Part shown: positions 33,301-41,327 of the stretch, piece after piece
Layout of the letters: each line of letters opens with the position of its first letter
Numbering within the stretch: the stretch's first letter is position 1
NCBI GenBank assembly: GCA_036362985.1
Contig: JAYGXS010000009.1
Span: 12,588,032 to 12,652,031 of the forward strand
Reading direction: 5' to 3'
DNA length: 64,000 bases
Source: Ligula intestinalis
Lineage: Eukaryota; Platyhelminthes; Cestoda; Diphyllobothriidea; Diphyllobothriidae
Notes under the pieces: model-generated
Database searches by the model: none
Told to the model about the DNA's origin: nothing
What the model saw: only the letters and a program-made list of their open reading frames with translations
Position numbers and translations under genes: made by a program

Positions 33301-34995
33301 ATAAACTTGCAAAGGATGCCGCAATGCTCTGTTTAAGCAGTTCTGTGCTGGAAACAAACCTATGTTTAGCATAAAGTAACGTCGAAATAACCTGCATTCC
33401 AACACGTACACAATTTCAGTTGAACATAAGTAAATCAGTATCTGAATTTCGTACTTTCTTGCATTCTTAACGCAATGCAAGCAACCAAGTAAATGAAGGT
33501 GAAAACAGATTAAGACGAAACATGAGCATAAACTTAAAAAAACACTGACTTACAGATGTAATGGTCCGGATGACTCTCCAGGTGTTTCTCTATGTGCAGG
33601 TTTGTGTAGCAGGCAAAGTAGACACAGTGGGCACATGCAAGCAGGCAGTTTGGACGTGCATTGTGGCGCTGGACAGGAACCTCAAGTTTACTGCACGTTA
33701 CGCAGGCGAGCGAAGCCTAAAAAATCCGGCGAAAAGAATAATTTTATGCTACATATTAACCATGTTCGGTAGGTTCAGCGGTCCAAAATTTTCCTGGGAA
33801 GACAGCGTAGTAACAAATAAATTTCTAATGCCAATTTTACTGATGAGAGTATTCATAAAAGTGGCAGGGAGTGCATTATGGTTCGAATATTATGCTACTC
33901 CAGCTAATCATTATTATCTCGTGAGGAAAATTACTAGAATTAGAGAGCCTGAGGAATCGTGATTTGAAAACACAAAATCACTCCATGGATTAATAAATAC
34001 AGAAAGGCAACATGTGTTGCGCACGCAAACTGTACCTTGTAGGTGAATGACTTGTCGGAGTTTGGGAATACAATACAGTGAAGAATAGCATCGTACGCAT
34101 TACAATTTGTTTTAGTTTTAAAAAATTCTTCAACATGTGCACACGACATTTTATGCTTAGCAAAACGTGCGAAAGTTTTTGCACGCGGAGGGTAACTCCA
34201 CGGCCCCGAAAAAAGCAAAACCGATCGGACAAACCACCAGCAAGAATAAAGACGATCAGCTGTTATTAATTAACCAGAACATATAAACAAATGGTACAAC
34301 ATAGACATTAATTAATACAGCCTCATCGATATTCATGTGATTGTTTTATGAATACACGAGTTTAGAATGCAATGAAAGGAATGTATTATGAATAAAACTC
34401 TGCCTTCGTCACATATACTGCTAGTTGTAAAGTTTTGGATTTGCTAGGAGCTATCAAAATCCCATCAATTGACTCTAAAGCTTTTAAGAATGCAACTTTT
34501 GACCAAGCCATACTTCTCATGCTGAAAGCTGCGGGCTCGAGGGCTGACTTATTCACTCTTGCTATTGGCATATATCGGACGTGACCTGTCGCGATACGCT
34601 TGTTGCGCTGCAGCTGCAAGTAGCACCGACAAAAACTGGAACCCTATGGCCGTCCATCTGGTCAGTACGGCCGATTGTTCATGAAAAAGTCGACCATCAA
34701 ACTTCGGAAAGAAAAGCATGATAAATCCAATACGGTAAAAAGGAGTCAAAAGTCTTTTCACGTCCTGAGCCACCCATTATCACTCACAAACACCGGATGT
34801 CGGAAGACCTGACGCACTTCCAAGATATCCTGAACAGTATGTTGGAACCCACCGAGGCAATCAAAGTGTTTTGAGTCTTTCTCCTTCGTAAAGGCCAGAC
34901 AAAACATCTGAATCAAGCTCTTAAAATTATCCTGGTTAGTAGCCAGTAACCCAGACTCGCTCTTTGTACGCGCTTTGGGATGGAAGCTTCCAATC
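18163..34995 (-). CDS. USP22: USP22-like ubiquitin-specific protease, spliced gene span (5' end incomplete)
   Basis: Minus-strand exons 34995-34788, 33716-33554, 33181-33068, (32761-32725), (30124-30027), 29927-29755, 27352-27184, 27096-26678, 26633-26376, 25312-25203 and 18358-18163 join in compatible phases. They encode an N-terminal ZnF-UBP finger (CVTCSK...[12 protein letters not shown]...[10 protein letters not shown]), the Cys box [26 protein letters not shown], a zinc-knuckle region, and the His box [10 protein letters not shown] with CDD, then a stop. This order and wording fit USP22/Ubp8/Nonstop, the SAGA-module deubiquitinase acting on histone H2B in the nucleus. Catalytic Cys, His and Asp are present. 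A 140-residue Ser-rich insertion sits before the zinc-knuckle exon. Introns are large and full of transposons. Confidence 0.9.
18960..20149 (-). mobile_element. Penelope-like element, 5' truncated
   Basis: A single open frame covers RT and nuclease domains. It is cut at about 20149, where an inverted SINE fragment begins. It sits in the same orientation as the host gene. It is better preserved than the copy at 16.5-17.4 kb, with the RT catalytic YVDD and the nuclease core intact. Confidence 0.88.
18990..20149 (-). CDS. Penelope-like RT plus GIY-YIG endonuclease (partial)
   Basis: The frame is open from the truncation point at 20149 through [19 protein letters not shown] (RT motif with GSPVGP), [10 protein letters not shown] (catalytic YVDD), [13 protein letters not shown], to a C-terminal [21 protein letters not shown] and [16 protein letters not shown]. 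The second half is the GIY-YIG-like nuclease of Penelope elements; the usual KYIGRT reads KCIGRT here. The first ATG (20003) lies inside the RT domain, so it is not the true start. Full-length Penelope proteins are roughly twice as long; the N-terminal part is missing. Confidence 0.88.
20146..20187 (-). repeat. Inverted SINE fragment
   Basis: CAGTCATACCCAATCTCAGG and following bases to 20187 are the exact reverse complement of 20454-20494, the end of the tRNA-like head of the SINE. The two could form a 40-bp hairpin stem. Confidence 0.8.
20191..20366 (+). repeat. 176-bp direct duplication, copy 1
   Basis: Identical to 20500-20675 except for about four substitutions. It starts at CGGCTAACAAGCC and ends TTGTTCCAT, and contains the SINE tail (CATTCCGGTCTCCCTTGTC). 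Confidence 0.9.
20400..20500 (+). mobile_element. tRNA-derived SINE head
   Basis: A GCCCGTGGTGCCGAGG head with a B-box-like GTGTTCGAATCTC, followed by GGTATGACTGGCTGATGACGG, the shared tail start. It continues into duplication copy 2. Confidence 0.65.
20500..20675 (+). repeat. 176-bp direct duplication, copy 2
   Basis: The second copy of 20191-20366, ending in a (TA)n run at 20673-20693, a plausible SINE 3' microsatellite. Confidence 0.9.
22490..22560 (-). mobile_element. Possible Penelope 3' end fragment
   Basis: On the minus strand the block GGAATCCGAAACGTCTGGCG followed by AATAAA resembles GGAATCCGAAACGTCAGGAA and AATAAA at 28380-28410 next to a Penelope nuclease fragment. A run of G at 22565-22577 follows. 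Confidence 0.4.
23000..24720 (+). mobile_element. Jockey-type LINE, 5' truncated, in USP22-like intron
   Basis: RT and C-terminal domain of a Jockey-clade pol in three frames: [15 protein letters not shown] to [10 protein letters not shown], then the long frame 23228-24226, then 24319-24699. The end [19 protein letters not shown] followed by LTPADL is the cysteine/histidine C-terminus typical of Jockey elements. It lacks the endonuclease and is antisense to the host gene. Confidence 0.85.
23228..24226 (+). pseudogene. Jockey-type reverse transcriptase
   Basis: A 332-residue frame with [56 protein letters not shown] and [10 protein letters not shown], where YADD is the catalytic box. A frameshift near 23280 separates it from the preceding finger region, and a stop at 24226 cuts it from the C-terminal zinc-like domain at 24319-24699. 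RNA-templated target-primed reverse transcription is the family role; this copy is inactive. Confidence 0.87.
24965..25130 (+). mobile_element. Diverged tRNA-derived SINE
   Basis: A GAGCTCAATGAGAGCATTGAAC head, a B-box-like ACGATTCGAGTTC, then GGGACTGGCTGGTGACGCCTATTAAGTC, matching the shared SINE tail. Confidence 0.55.
25203..25312 (-). CDS. USP22: USP22-like exon: ITT...FPVELD segment
   Basis: Acceptor GTTTCTAG and donor GTAAGC. It encodes [25 protein letters not shown], matching the family block after HLKRF (KITTxVxFPLELDMTPFM). The exon starts in phase 0 with CGG, completing YLK-R, and ends in phase 2. It was too short to show as an ORF with a start codon. Confidence 0.9.
25313..26375. 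other. USP22-like intron, nothing recognised
   Basis: Repeated short phrases (GAGCATCTAACAG, ATTAAAAG) but no coding or named element. Confidence 0.5.
26376..26633 (-). CDS. USP22: USP22-like exon: zinc knuckle and FYLK
   Basis: Acceptor CTGTCTAG before 26633, donor GTGAGT after 26376. It encodes [48 protein letters not shown] and [10 protein letters not shown]. The family has two CxxC pairs here; the second (CSQC) is intact, but the first reads YQGC, with Tyr (TAC) where Cys is expected. This may mark a lost zinc ligand or an assembly or allelic change. Confidence 0.92.
26678..27096 (-). CDS. USP22: USP22-like exon: Ser-rich insertion and CDCIVHQ
   Basis: Acceptor CATATTCAG before 27096 and donor GTAGGC after 26678. 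It starts [13 protein letters not shown], runs through a long Ser/Ala/Pro-rich low-complexity region ([33 protein letters not shown]) and ends NCDCIVHQ, which aligns to CNCIIDQ just before the knuckle exon. USP22 has only a short acidic loop here, so this is an insertion of roughly 110 residues. Confidence 0.85.
27184..27352 (-). CDS. USP22: USP22-like exon: [11 protein letters not shown]
   Basis: Acceptor ATTTGCAG, donor GTACTT. It encodes [19 protein letters not shown], then [17 protein letters not shown] and [10 protein letters not shown], the conserved helix region after the Cys box. It ends in phase 1, and the next exon completes GAC. Confidence 0.93.
28055..28220 (-). mobile_element. 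tRNA-derived SINE
   Basis: On the minus strand: TGGCGCGGTGC head, B box GGGTTCGATCCTC, then GTATGGCTGGCTTGGGACG and GGCCATTCCGATCTCCCGTG, the shared tail. Confidence 0.7.
28245..28350 (+). mobile_element. tRNA-derived SINE fragment
   Basis: CCATGGCGCGGTTGG head, ACAGGTTTAATCTTC, then ATATGGCTGGCTGATGATGAC. It faces the previous copy, giving a divergent pair tail to tail. Confidence 0.55.
28350..29010 (-). mobile_element. Penelope-like nuclease-end fragment (second family)
   Basis: A frame at 29003-28593 reads [34 protein letters not shown] and [17 protein letters not shown], with SINKRN near the end. This matches the region after the GIY-YIG core in another set of flatworm Penelope proteins as I recall them (AHxxxxGHxFDFxxxxIL...ELLEAW). 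The following 240 bases to AATAAA would be its 3' region. Confidence 0.5.
29110..29260 (-). mobile_element. tRNA-derived SINE
   Basis: Minus strand: perfect A-box consensus TGGCTCAATGG, weak B box GGGTTTCAATCTC, then GATTGGGTATGACTAGCTGATG and the shared tail to CTTGTCTTTGTCGG. Confidence 0.7.
29395..29535 (+). mobile_element. SINE tail fragment
   Basis: GGTATGACTGGCTGATGTAGG followed by AAGCCATAAATGGTCACTCAG and CACTTGTCTTTGTCGGCACC. The tRNA-like head is not clear. Confidence 0.5.
29755..29927 (-). CDS. USP22: USP22-like exon: catalytic Cys box
   Basis: Acceptor CCCTTCTAG, donor GTGAGC. It encodes [20 protein letters not shown] with the nucleophile Cys in NTCF, then [18 protein letters not shown] and [13 protein letters not shown]. 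The wording is very close to USP22 ([27 protein letters not shown]). Confidence 0.95.
30027..30124 (-). CDS. Candidate USP22-like linker exon
   Basis: Acceptor CTACAG and a weak GTGGAG donor. It encodes [20 protein letters not shown], then [12 protein letters not shown]. Phases fit on both sides: it accepts two bases from 32725 and gives one base to the Cys-box exon (GCC, Ala). It would form the linker between the finger and the catalytic domain. Low similarity to family linkers, so inference only. Confidence 0.35.
30725..30900 (+). mobile_element. Diverged SINE
   Basis: GAGTCCATTGGTGCAATGATGGGAG head, weak B box GTGTTCGAGG, tail GGTATCACTGGCTTAAGATG and CAGAAATGGTCCCTTGG. Confidence 0.5.
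32725..32761 (-). CDS. Candidate 37-nt USP22-like micro-exon
   Basis: A strong GTAAGT donor and a CCTACAG acceptor frame 37 nt encoding [11 protein letters not shown]. It accepts one base from 33068 (GTC, Val) and passes two bases on (ACC, Thr). The phase chain works, but the sequence is too short to prove. Confidence 0.35.
33068..33181 (-). CDS. USP22: USP22-like exon: end of ZnF-UBP finger
   Basis: Acceptor CAAATCCAG, donor GTATGT. It encodes [24 protein letters not shown] and [23 protein letters not shown] matches GGIYCFLCQDYIYD of USP22, giving the last CxxC of the ZnF-UBP domain. Joins the upstream exon in phase 1. Confidence 0.88.
33554..33716 (-). CDS. USP22: USP22-like exon: ZnF-UBP core
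   Basis: Acceptor ATTTTTTAG, donor GTAAGT. It encodes [17 protein letters not shown], then [23 protein letters not shown] and HPDHYI. The CxxC, CxxC and H...H pattern matches the zinc ligands of the USP22 N-terminal finger (CHVCGVHL, SCLYCVFFGC, HIHEH). The frame has no start codon and so is invisible as an ATG-initiated ORF. Confidence 0.9.
33717..34787. other. USP22-like intron
   Basis: It carries a 74-bp segment (33775-33848) nearly identical to one inside the gypsy element at 36073. Nothing else recognised. Confidence 0.55.
33775..33848 (+). repeat. 74-bp dispersed segment, copy A
   Basis: Runs from TCAGCGGTCCAAAATTTTCC to TTTTACTGATGAGA. About two mismatches to 36073-36146. No terminal repeats visible. 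Confidence 0.85.
34788..34995 (-). CDS. USP22: Probable USP22-like exon: start of ZnF-UBP region
   Basis: Open from acceptor ACTGCAG to donor GTGAGT without a stop (69 codons). It encodes [33 protein letters not shown] and [16 protein letters not shown]. It ends in phase 0, as the next exon requires. GSF plus [13 protein letters not shown] resembles GSFKVDNWKQNLRAIYQCFVW at the USP22 N-terminus, with an insertion. No in-frame ATG near its start, so an upstream exon must supply the CxH of the finger and the start codon. Confidence 0.6.
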
Positions 34996-35398
34996 CTGCA
35001 GTGTTTTTGGCAACAATGATTAGTGAGACCAACGCAATATTGGGAAACCTAGGGCCTTCTGTCTTACGGGTACGTGATAATAGGGGGTTATATGGGTGCG
35101 GCAGTTAACCGGCGAGCCGTGGACGGCAATAACTGGAAATAATAACGGGAATGAGATCCGGAAATGAACGATTGTTTTAATAAGAAGGAAAAGAAGGCCG
35201 AAGGGTGTAGAGAGAGGAAAGCAAGCGCAATCTTAATGCTACAGTGGCAAAAAGTCAACCGGGAATTATGCTATTTGTGCGAATAATTAGAGACTAAATA
35301 TTGAAGTCCAAGGAAGCGCAAAACTGATCGTGCGAGAGTGGCAACAATTAGAGCAGTGCAAGGGTGTAAACGGGTAGCATTAAATGTGCGCGTAGTGT
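34996..35398. other. Stretch between the USP22-like exon and the gypsy LTR
   Basis: Nothing recognised. Probably the first intron of the USP22-like gene, into which the gypsy element inserted. Confidence 0.5.
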
Positions 35399-35856
35399 TG
35401 TAGCAGGCTTGCCAGATTCCTGCTTTAAATTCTCAACAGAGGGTGATTCTTACTGTCTCAAAACAGGTCCTTGGTTGATAGCTGCAAATTCACTGAGGGT
35501 ATTCTCATCAACTGATTCAGTCATTCTTTCTAACTCGTTTTCAGGCATACGTAAGACGATAGAAGTGGAGGAGTGAATCAGAGTTTATTATAAAGAGAAT
35601 ACGAAAAGGGGTGGGAAGACAAGTAGGAAACGGGTGAAGAACGAAATTGGCAAACGTCAACACAAGCGTGGTAGAGAATAAATGGTTAGGCAGGGAAGGA
35701 TAATGCAATCCGTAGGCTCCTTAGATACAATTTTCACTTCCGGCATCGATTCTGCAGCTCCTTCACCTGAAGCGGCACAAAAACAGACACTTTGATCAAC
35801 CAGCCCAAAACAGCCCTTTCCCTGAGCCACCCCGGATTCGAATGCCCACCGTTACA
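35399..35856 (-). repeat. 3' LTR of the gypsy element
   Basis: TGTAGCAGGC at one end and CCGTTACA at the other (TG...CA in both readings). Aligns over its whole length with 44921-45377. Confidence 0.92.
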
Positions 35857-35870
35857 CACTCCCCCCTCAG
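35857..35870 (-). promoter_or_regulatory. Polypurine tract of the gypsy element
   Basis: On the minus strand TGAGGGGGGAGTG directly precedes the TGTAAC start of the 3' LTR, as expected for the plus-strand primer site. Confidence 0.75.
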
Positions 35871-36072
35871 ACAGTGCCCTGTCTACAGGGCTCGCTGATG
35901 GCAAAGTCTCTACAGTCTCCTCCCTAACTGGTTGTGGGACTAAGTAAGGAGGTAGTATAGCAAGGTTAGAATCAGTGGTGTTGGGTTGGTGCGCACGGTA
36001 AGACTTAAGCTTTCCAAAATGGGCGGTGAATGTTTGACCGTCAGGGTAAAGGGCCTCAGCGGTCCGGTATGC

Positions 36073-36146
36073 TCAGCGGTCCAAAATTTTCCTGGGAAGA
36101 CAGCGTAGTTAAAAATAAATTTCTAATGCCAATTTTACTGATGAGA
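36073..36146 (+). repeat. 74-bp dispersed segment, copy B, inside gypsy 3' region
   Basis: The same segment as 33775-33848. It interrupts the integrase C-terminal reading between YVMHEAEYLS and YRTAEALYPDG. Confidence 0.8.
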
Positions 36147-36299
36147 TGATAAGTATTCGGCCTCGTGCATTACATAGGTGGTAGGGCTGTTAGTCGCCAC
36201 GATCACAAAGAGACCTTCCCAAGAGTGGTGAAACTTGGCCGATGAACCCAGGGGCGGAACTTGTCGCTCATGCCACACCCAGTCACCCCATTGAAAAGG

Positions 36300-37100
36300 G
36301 GTGCCGTTCACCTGCCTATCGAAATATTCTTTTGCCGGTCTGCCGCCGCGCCTAAGTGCTGTCGAGCCATGTTATGGGAAGACCGAAGAAGTTCCTGTAG
36401 TTCCCACACATATGAAATTGGACTGTATTGAGGGGAAAGAGTAGATGGTACGCGGGAATCAAGTGGTAACCGAAAGGGACGCCCTGTAAGCATAAAGAAT
36501 GGGGCATACTCGGTTGATGCGTATTCCGCAGCATGGTAAGCCATCATAGCAAAAGGGAGTCATTCGTCCCAGACCTTCTGATTAGGTCCGCTCGCGAAAG
36601 TTTTTGGGAGTTGGATGGGAGTACGGTTGGTTCGTTTGACCTGGCCGTTACCTTCTGTGTGCCACGGTGTCGTTCTGGTCTTGTTAATATTCAACATCTC
36701 ACACACTTCGCATAATAGTCGGCTCTCGAAGTTGGCCCTACAGTCGGAGTGTTGAGACAAGGGAGCGCCAAAGCGACAGATCCAATAGTTGAAAAGGGCT
36801 GTGGTAACGGAAGCAGCATCTTGCCGACAGAGGGGGGCAGCTTCAGCCCATTTGGTAAAATAATCAACCATGACTAGTATGTAGCGGTGGCTATGTGCGG
36901 GTAGGAGTGGCCCTATGATGCTTAGACCAACGCATTTAACGGGAAAGCTAGTAGTCATTGGTTGTAATGGGGCACGTGGGCGTTGATTGGGGAATTTTAT
37001 AAAGGCGCAATTAACTCAGGTATTACAGAAAGTAGATACCTGGCGTCGGAGTTGGGGCCACCAAAAGCGTTGCCGAGCTGCGGCTTCGGTTTTGTTGCAG
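36300..37100 (-). pseudogene. Gypsy integrase
   Basis: It follows a finger-like FWWPQLRRQV...CNT..NC region. The catalytic core reads RYILVMVDYFTKWAEAAPL (first Asp), SDCRANFES (second Asp), and GNGQVKRTNRT, where the usual catalytic Glu of NGxVERxNR is Lys. It continues with AYHAAEYASTEYAPFFMLTG. A stop lies in the finger. It inserts retroelement cDNA in intact relatives; this copy is dead. Confidence 0.87.
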
Positions 37101-38045
37101 TCGACACGGCCTTATTCATTATGTAGATCTGACAATACCGTGCGAACCAGGCTGCCTGGAACGACGACCCGTGTGTTGCGAGTATCTTCGTCGCGTACGA
37201 GTAAAATATCGTTCTCAATGTAAAGAAGAGGCCAAAAGCTACGAATGGCGTAGGCCGTTTCCGACGAACCGCGTAAATCCTTGAGGGTGGGGCGAGGAAG
37301 ACCGCGAGCCAAATGATCGTAGGTGACTGTGGTATCTGGGTCGGTGCTCTGGGCCACGGCCCAGTGGTGCAAGGTTTCCGCACAAGCCTAAACTGCGTTC
37401 ACAGAATCTTGAACAAATGAGGGGTCTAGAGAGTCGGCCGTGGGCGGAGTGCACGATAAGGTATCGGCGTTGGAGTGTTGCTTACTGGGGCGGTAAATAG
37501 GTTTAAAGGTGTACGCCTGCAAAATTTCCTGCTCTCGAGCCAGCTGGCTTTCTGCGTCTGTAGTTTTTTGCAGCCACTGGAGTGCTTTGTGGTCAGAACG
37601 GACCTCAAAGTGATTGCCAAGTAGGTAGGGTCGGAACCACTTAACAAAAGTTAAAACAGCTAGCAGTTCACGACGATATGTGCAGTAATTGCGCTCAGGT
37701 CTAGACAGCATTCTACTGGCGAAACAAATGGGTCTCTCCATACCATCCTCACTGGCTTGTGACAGAACGGCACCCATCACGAAAGCGCTGGCATCGGTGT
37801 CCAGAATGAAAGGTGGGGCATCCGCTGCAACATTATGCAGCGCCAGGAAAGCGGCACTAATTAAGAGTGATTATAATTCGTCGAAGGCGTCCTGACAATC
37901 CCGAGACCAAATGAACTACGCTTTCTTTTCCATCAGTCGGTTAAGAGGCCGTGCAATGCCGGCGAATTTACGTATGAACCGACGGTACTAGGAAGCCAAA
38001 CCAACAGACGCTCGGACTTCGCTGGAGTTCGCCAGTCAGTCAGTC
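37100..38045 (-). pseudogene. Gypsy RNase H and end of RT
   Basis: It resumes the pol frame after the nested LINE: NSSEVRASVGLAS, a stop, YRRFIRKFAGIARPL, then ILDTDASAFVMGAVLSQ (RNase H strand with catalytic Asp), RPICFASRMLSRPERNYCTYR and RSDHKALQWLQ. The 130-residue frame 37780-37388 is the best-preserved part. Confidence 0.88.
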
Positions 38046-38243
38046 AGTATATGTGAGGGAAAAATAGGCTTGCGCCTTTGAAATCCTTATTTATCACATC
38101 AAAACCTCAAGAATCATAAACAATTTTAACAAGTTTTCAGTCAGGAAAATATAGACAGTCAAATAATTCAGTGGTGTTTCAAGGTTAATTTTTGACATAG
38201 TTCGCGTTGTGTTGTAGCATGTGTCCATCAAGTCGGTGTTTGA

Positions 38244-39590
38244 CTATCTCCACAGTTTGGGACGTAACAATCGCCTCGGGAAGGTTATTCCACGGGTCCA
38301 CGACACGATTAGAGAAAAAATTCTTCCGTACATCCAGTCGTCCTTGCGGCACATACAGTTTGAAGGGATGCCCCGGAGATTAGTTGTAGTGGCGAGTTGG
38401 AAGAAGTCATCACACATGAGAGCGCAGTCAAAGCCACGCACGATACGGAAGGTTTGTATCAAATCTCCGCGTAACTGCCTATAACTCAAAGGATAGAGGT
38501 TAAGGTTATTTAGGCGGATCTCATATGGTAGTGAACCTTGGCCTCTTACTAATCCTGTTGCTCGCCGCTGCACCCTCTTAAGTACGTTATAATCCTGCCG
38601 CATCCACGGTCCCCAGGCTTGAATCGCGTATTCAAGATGTGGCCTTATGAAAATACCGAAGATTTTCGAGAAACAGTCTTCATCAAAAAGCGGGAATGCT
38701 CGCTTAATGGCGTGCAACATTGAAGTGGCAGTTTTAGCCGCCTTACAACATTGTGTAGAAGGTTTGAGATTGTCTGTCATCCAGATGCCGAGATCCTTAT
38801 GTATTTCTGTTTCTTGCAGAAGGATTCCGTTTAGATGGTAGGGTCGCGCATAAGGCACCGCATTTCGATTTCCCGGGCGCAGCAGAGTGTATTTGTTATA
38901 ATTGAAGGACAGCAGCCATCTGTGCGACCAATCGTTTAATCGACAAAGACTTTCCTGGAAGTTATCTTCATCGACAACACACCTGATGACCCTCCATATT
39001 TTTACATCATCTGCAAACATGGCACACTCGCAGTCCAATTCCTGTACACAATCATTAACGAACAAGAGAAAGAGGGTGGGTCCGAGTGCTGAACCTTGAG
39101 GTACTCCACGCTCGATGACTGTCGGCCTTGATTGTTGTCATCCTACACACACCGTTTGGGAACGACCAGATAGGAAATTCTCAATCCACGTAAGAAGTCT
39201 GCCTCCGATACCCATCAGTCTCAGCTTATGCAGGAGACGTTGGTGTGGAACACTGTCAAAGGCCTTCCGGAAATCAATGTAGGCTGCATGTTCAGTTTCT
39301 TTTGCATCACTTGCCCCTTTTCCAGCTTTGCATCGTATAAAGGTGTTTGTTACACATGACCTTCCGCTACGGAATCCAAATTTCGCATTCGACAATATAT
39401 TGTGAGTTTCACAATATGTCATCAATTGCTTCTCGATGATCTTCGCCATTACTTTGCAGCATATGGAGGTCAGACTCACGGGTCTGTAGTTATTGGCAGA
39501 TGCACGACCACCGCTTTTGTAAAGCGGTGTAATATGCGCTAATTTCCAGTCCGGTGGATGTATTCCAGCATCAAACGATTTCTGACACAC
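38244..39590 (-). pseudogene. CR1-like reverse transcriptase
   Basis: Two frames: 39590-39138 with WKLAHITPLYKSGGR, ANNYRPVSLTSICCKVM, FGFRSGRSCVTNT and YIDFRKAFDSVPHQRLL, then RGVPQGSALGPTLF across a frameshift near 39130, and 39065-38244 with CAMFADDVKIW (catalytic FADD), LQETEIHKDLGIWM and HLEYAIQAWGPWMRQ. The preceding frame 39985-39590 is the N-terminal palm extension. Confidence 0.9.
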
Positions 39591-40271
39591 TAGTGAAAGG
39601 GTTTAGGTAGCTCTCTAGCAAGTTCCTTGAGCAATTTGGCAGGAATTTCATGAGGACCCGGAAATTTACATTCCTTCAAGCTTTTTAGTTCTTGAAAAAT
39701 CGTCTCTTCTTCAAACAAAATATCCCCAATATTTGGTGCTTCCACGACCTCGTCAACGGTTGCGACGAAGGGAGGTTCTATGGTGAAGACAGACTGAAAC
39801 AACTCAGCAAAATGTTCTGCTTTGTTTTTACAGTCGGAGATTTTGTGACCATCATCATTTTGCATAACAGGAATCGGGTTCCTGTTACGCGTGCTTTTCC
39901 GTAAATAACTGTAAAGCATTTTTGGATTATTGACAGCTCGACGAAGTAGATCGCTCTCAAAGTCCCTTTGTGCTTTGAAAACCATTTTTTAACTTGTTCC
40001 GCTGGATTTTGTCTTGTTCAAAATCTTTGTTGCGGCTTGTGTTGCAAAACTTCTTCCAAAGCTTTCTTTTTTTATTGATCTCTCTTTTGATAGCTCTGTT
40101 CAGCCATGGAGGTTGGCTAGATACCTTGGGCACTGAAAGTGGACAATGACTGCGCATTAGCTGCAACAACCACTCTTTAAATGTATTCCAGTCCTCAGTG
40201 ACATCCCAAGAGAAAAGAAGACCCCAGTCTATTTGTGATGTCTTTACTCTCCTTTGTGAGAAGTCACCTCG

Positions 40272-41110
40272 CTATATATTCGGCCTTGGTTCGTCTACTG
40301 TAGGGGGTAACGAGTAAAGACCATAATCCCACAAAAGTACGGCATGGTCACTTCGACCTAGTGGAGGTAGGCAGCATACCTCGTCTATAGTGTCGGGATG
40401 CTCCGTGAAGACAAGATCTTCACAACTAGCTTGTTGCCCTCCACGTGCTCTAGTTGAAACTAGGACGTGTTGTGTGAGAAGGGCCTCAAGTGTTGTTTTT
40501 AGCAGATGGTGATCAAAGGCCTTTTTAGAGCAATTGGCCCGCAAATTTTTCCTACATATGCTGGGCGCATTGAAGTCACCCATGAGTACAACATCAGGTC
40601 GACTTCCTATCTCCTTTATGCACACCAGTAAACGCGCATCTGCATCACTGTTTGTCCGCAGTGGTCGGTAGACAGTCACGGCTTCCAGGGGCTGCGACCC
40701 CCGTGCCTTAATTGTCAGCCAAATAGCCTCTATACCATGAGTTATCCTTTCAGGCTTCTTGCACACACTTAATTCGTTCTTTACACACATCGCAACTCCT
40801 CCACCTTGGCGTTCAACTTGGTCTCGTCTAAATAGTTGGTATCCGCATAGCGCCACTTCTGAATCACTGATGCTCTGTGACAACCAGGTTTCTGTAATTG
40901 CTATAACACCAGGGACCCATCGGCTACCTGTATTCGAAGTTCATCAAACTTCGAGAATAAACTCTGGGCGTTAGTATATAGAAATTTCAGCCGGCGAGAC
41001 TCTGCAGTGTCCAATGCGTTTGGGCGCGAGTTTACCAGTACTACTGGACCGCAGCCGTCATCAAGACTGAGTGCTTCCACAGCAGTTTGGTAGTTTTCTG
41101 TATTATTTGG
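40272..41110 (-). pseudogene. CR1-like AP endonuclease
   Basis: APE-type nuclease of the LINE ORF2: YTNAQSLFSKFDELR, TETWLSQSISDSE, GYQLFRRDQVERQGGGVAM, VVLMGDFNAPSI and LGRSDHAVLLW (catalytic GDFN and SDH motifs). The first 60 residues are interrupted by frameshifts. It nicks target DNA in intact relatives. Confidence 0.88.
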
Positions 41111-41327
41111 TCCCTGAAGATAGCCAGATTGCTCTCTTCAGCTCTCTCTCTCTCCCGTAGTTCCATCACCAATTCTCGTTGTTTCAGACGTTCTGCTGGA
41201 GAGTAGTCCGGCTGAAAAACACCGTCTTCTGTGAGTGGCGAAGAGCTGTCTTCCGGGACAGAACCGATTTCACCTGTTCTTTGTTATCCAAGACTATCCT
41301 GAAAGGTTGAGTTCGGACAGTTTCCGA

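Noticed and set aside
33561..33962. 133-aa plus-strand ORF
   Set aside because: It is the antisense shadow of the zinc-finger exon at 33554-33716, whose minus-strand reading has the CxxC pattern and splice sites.
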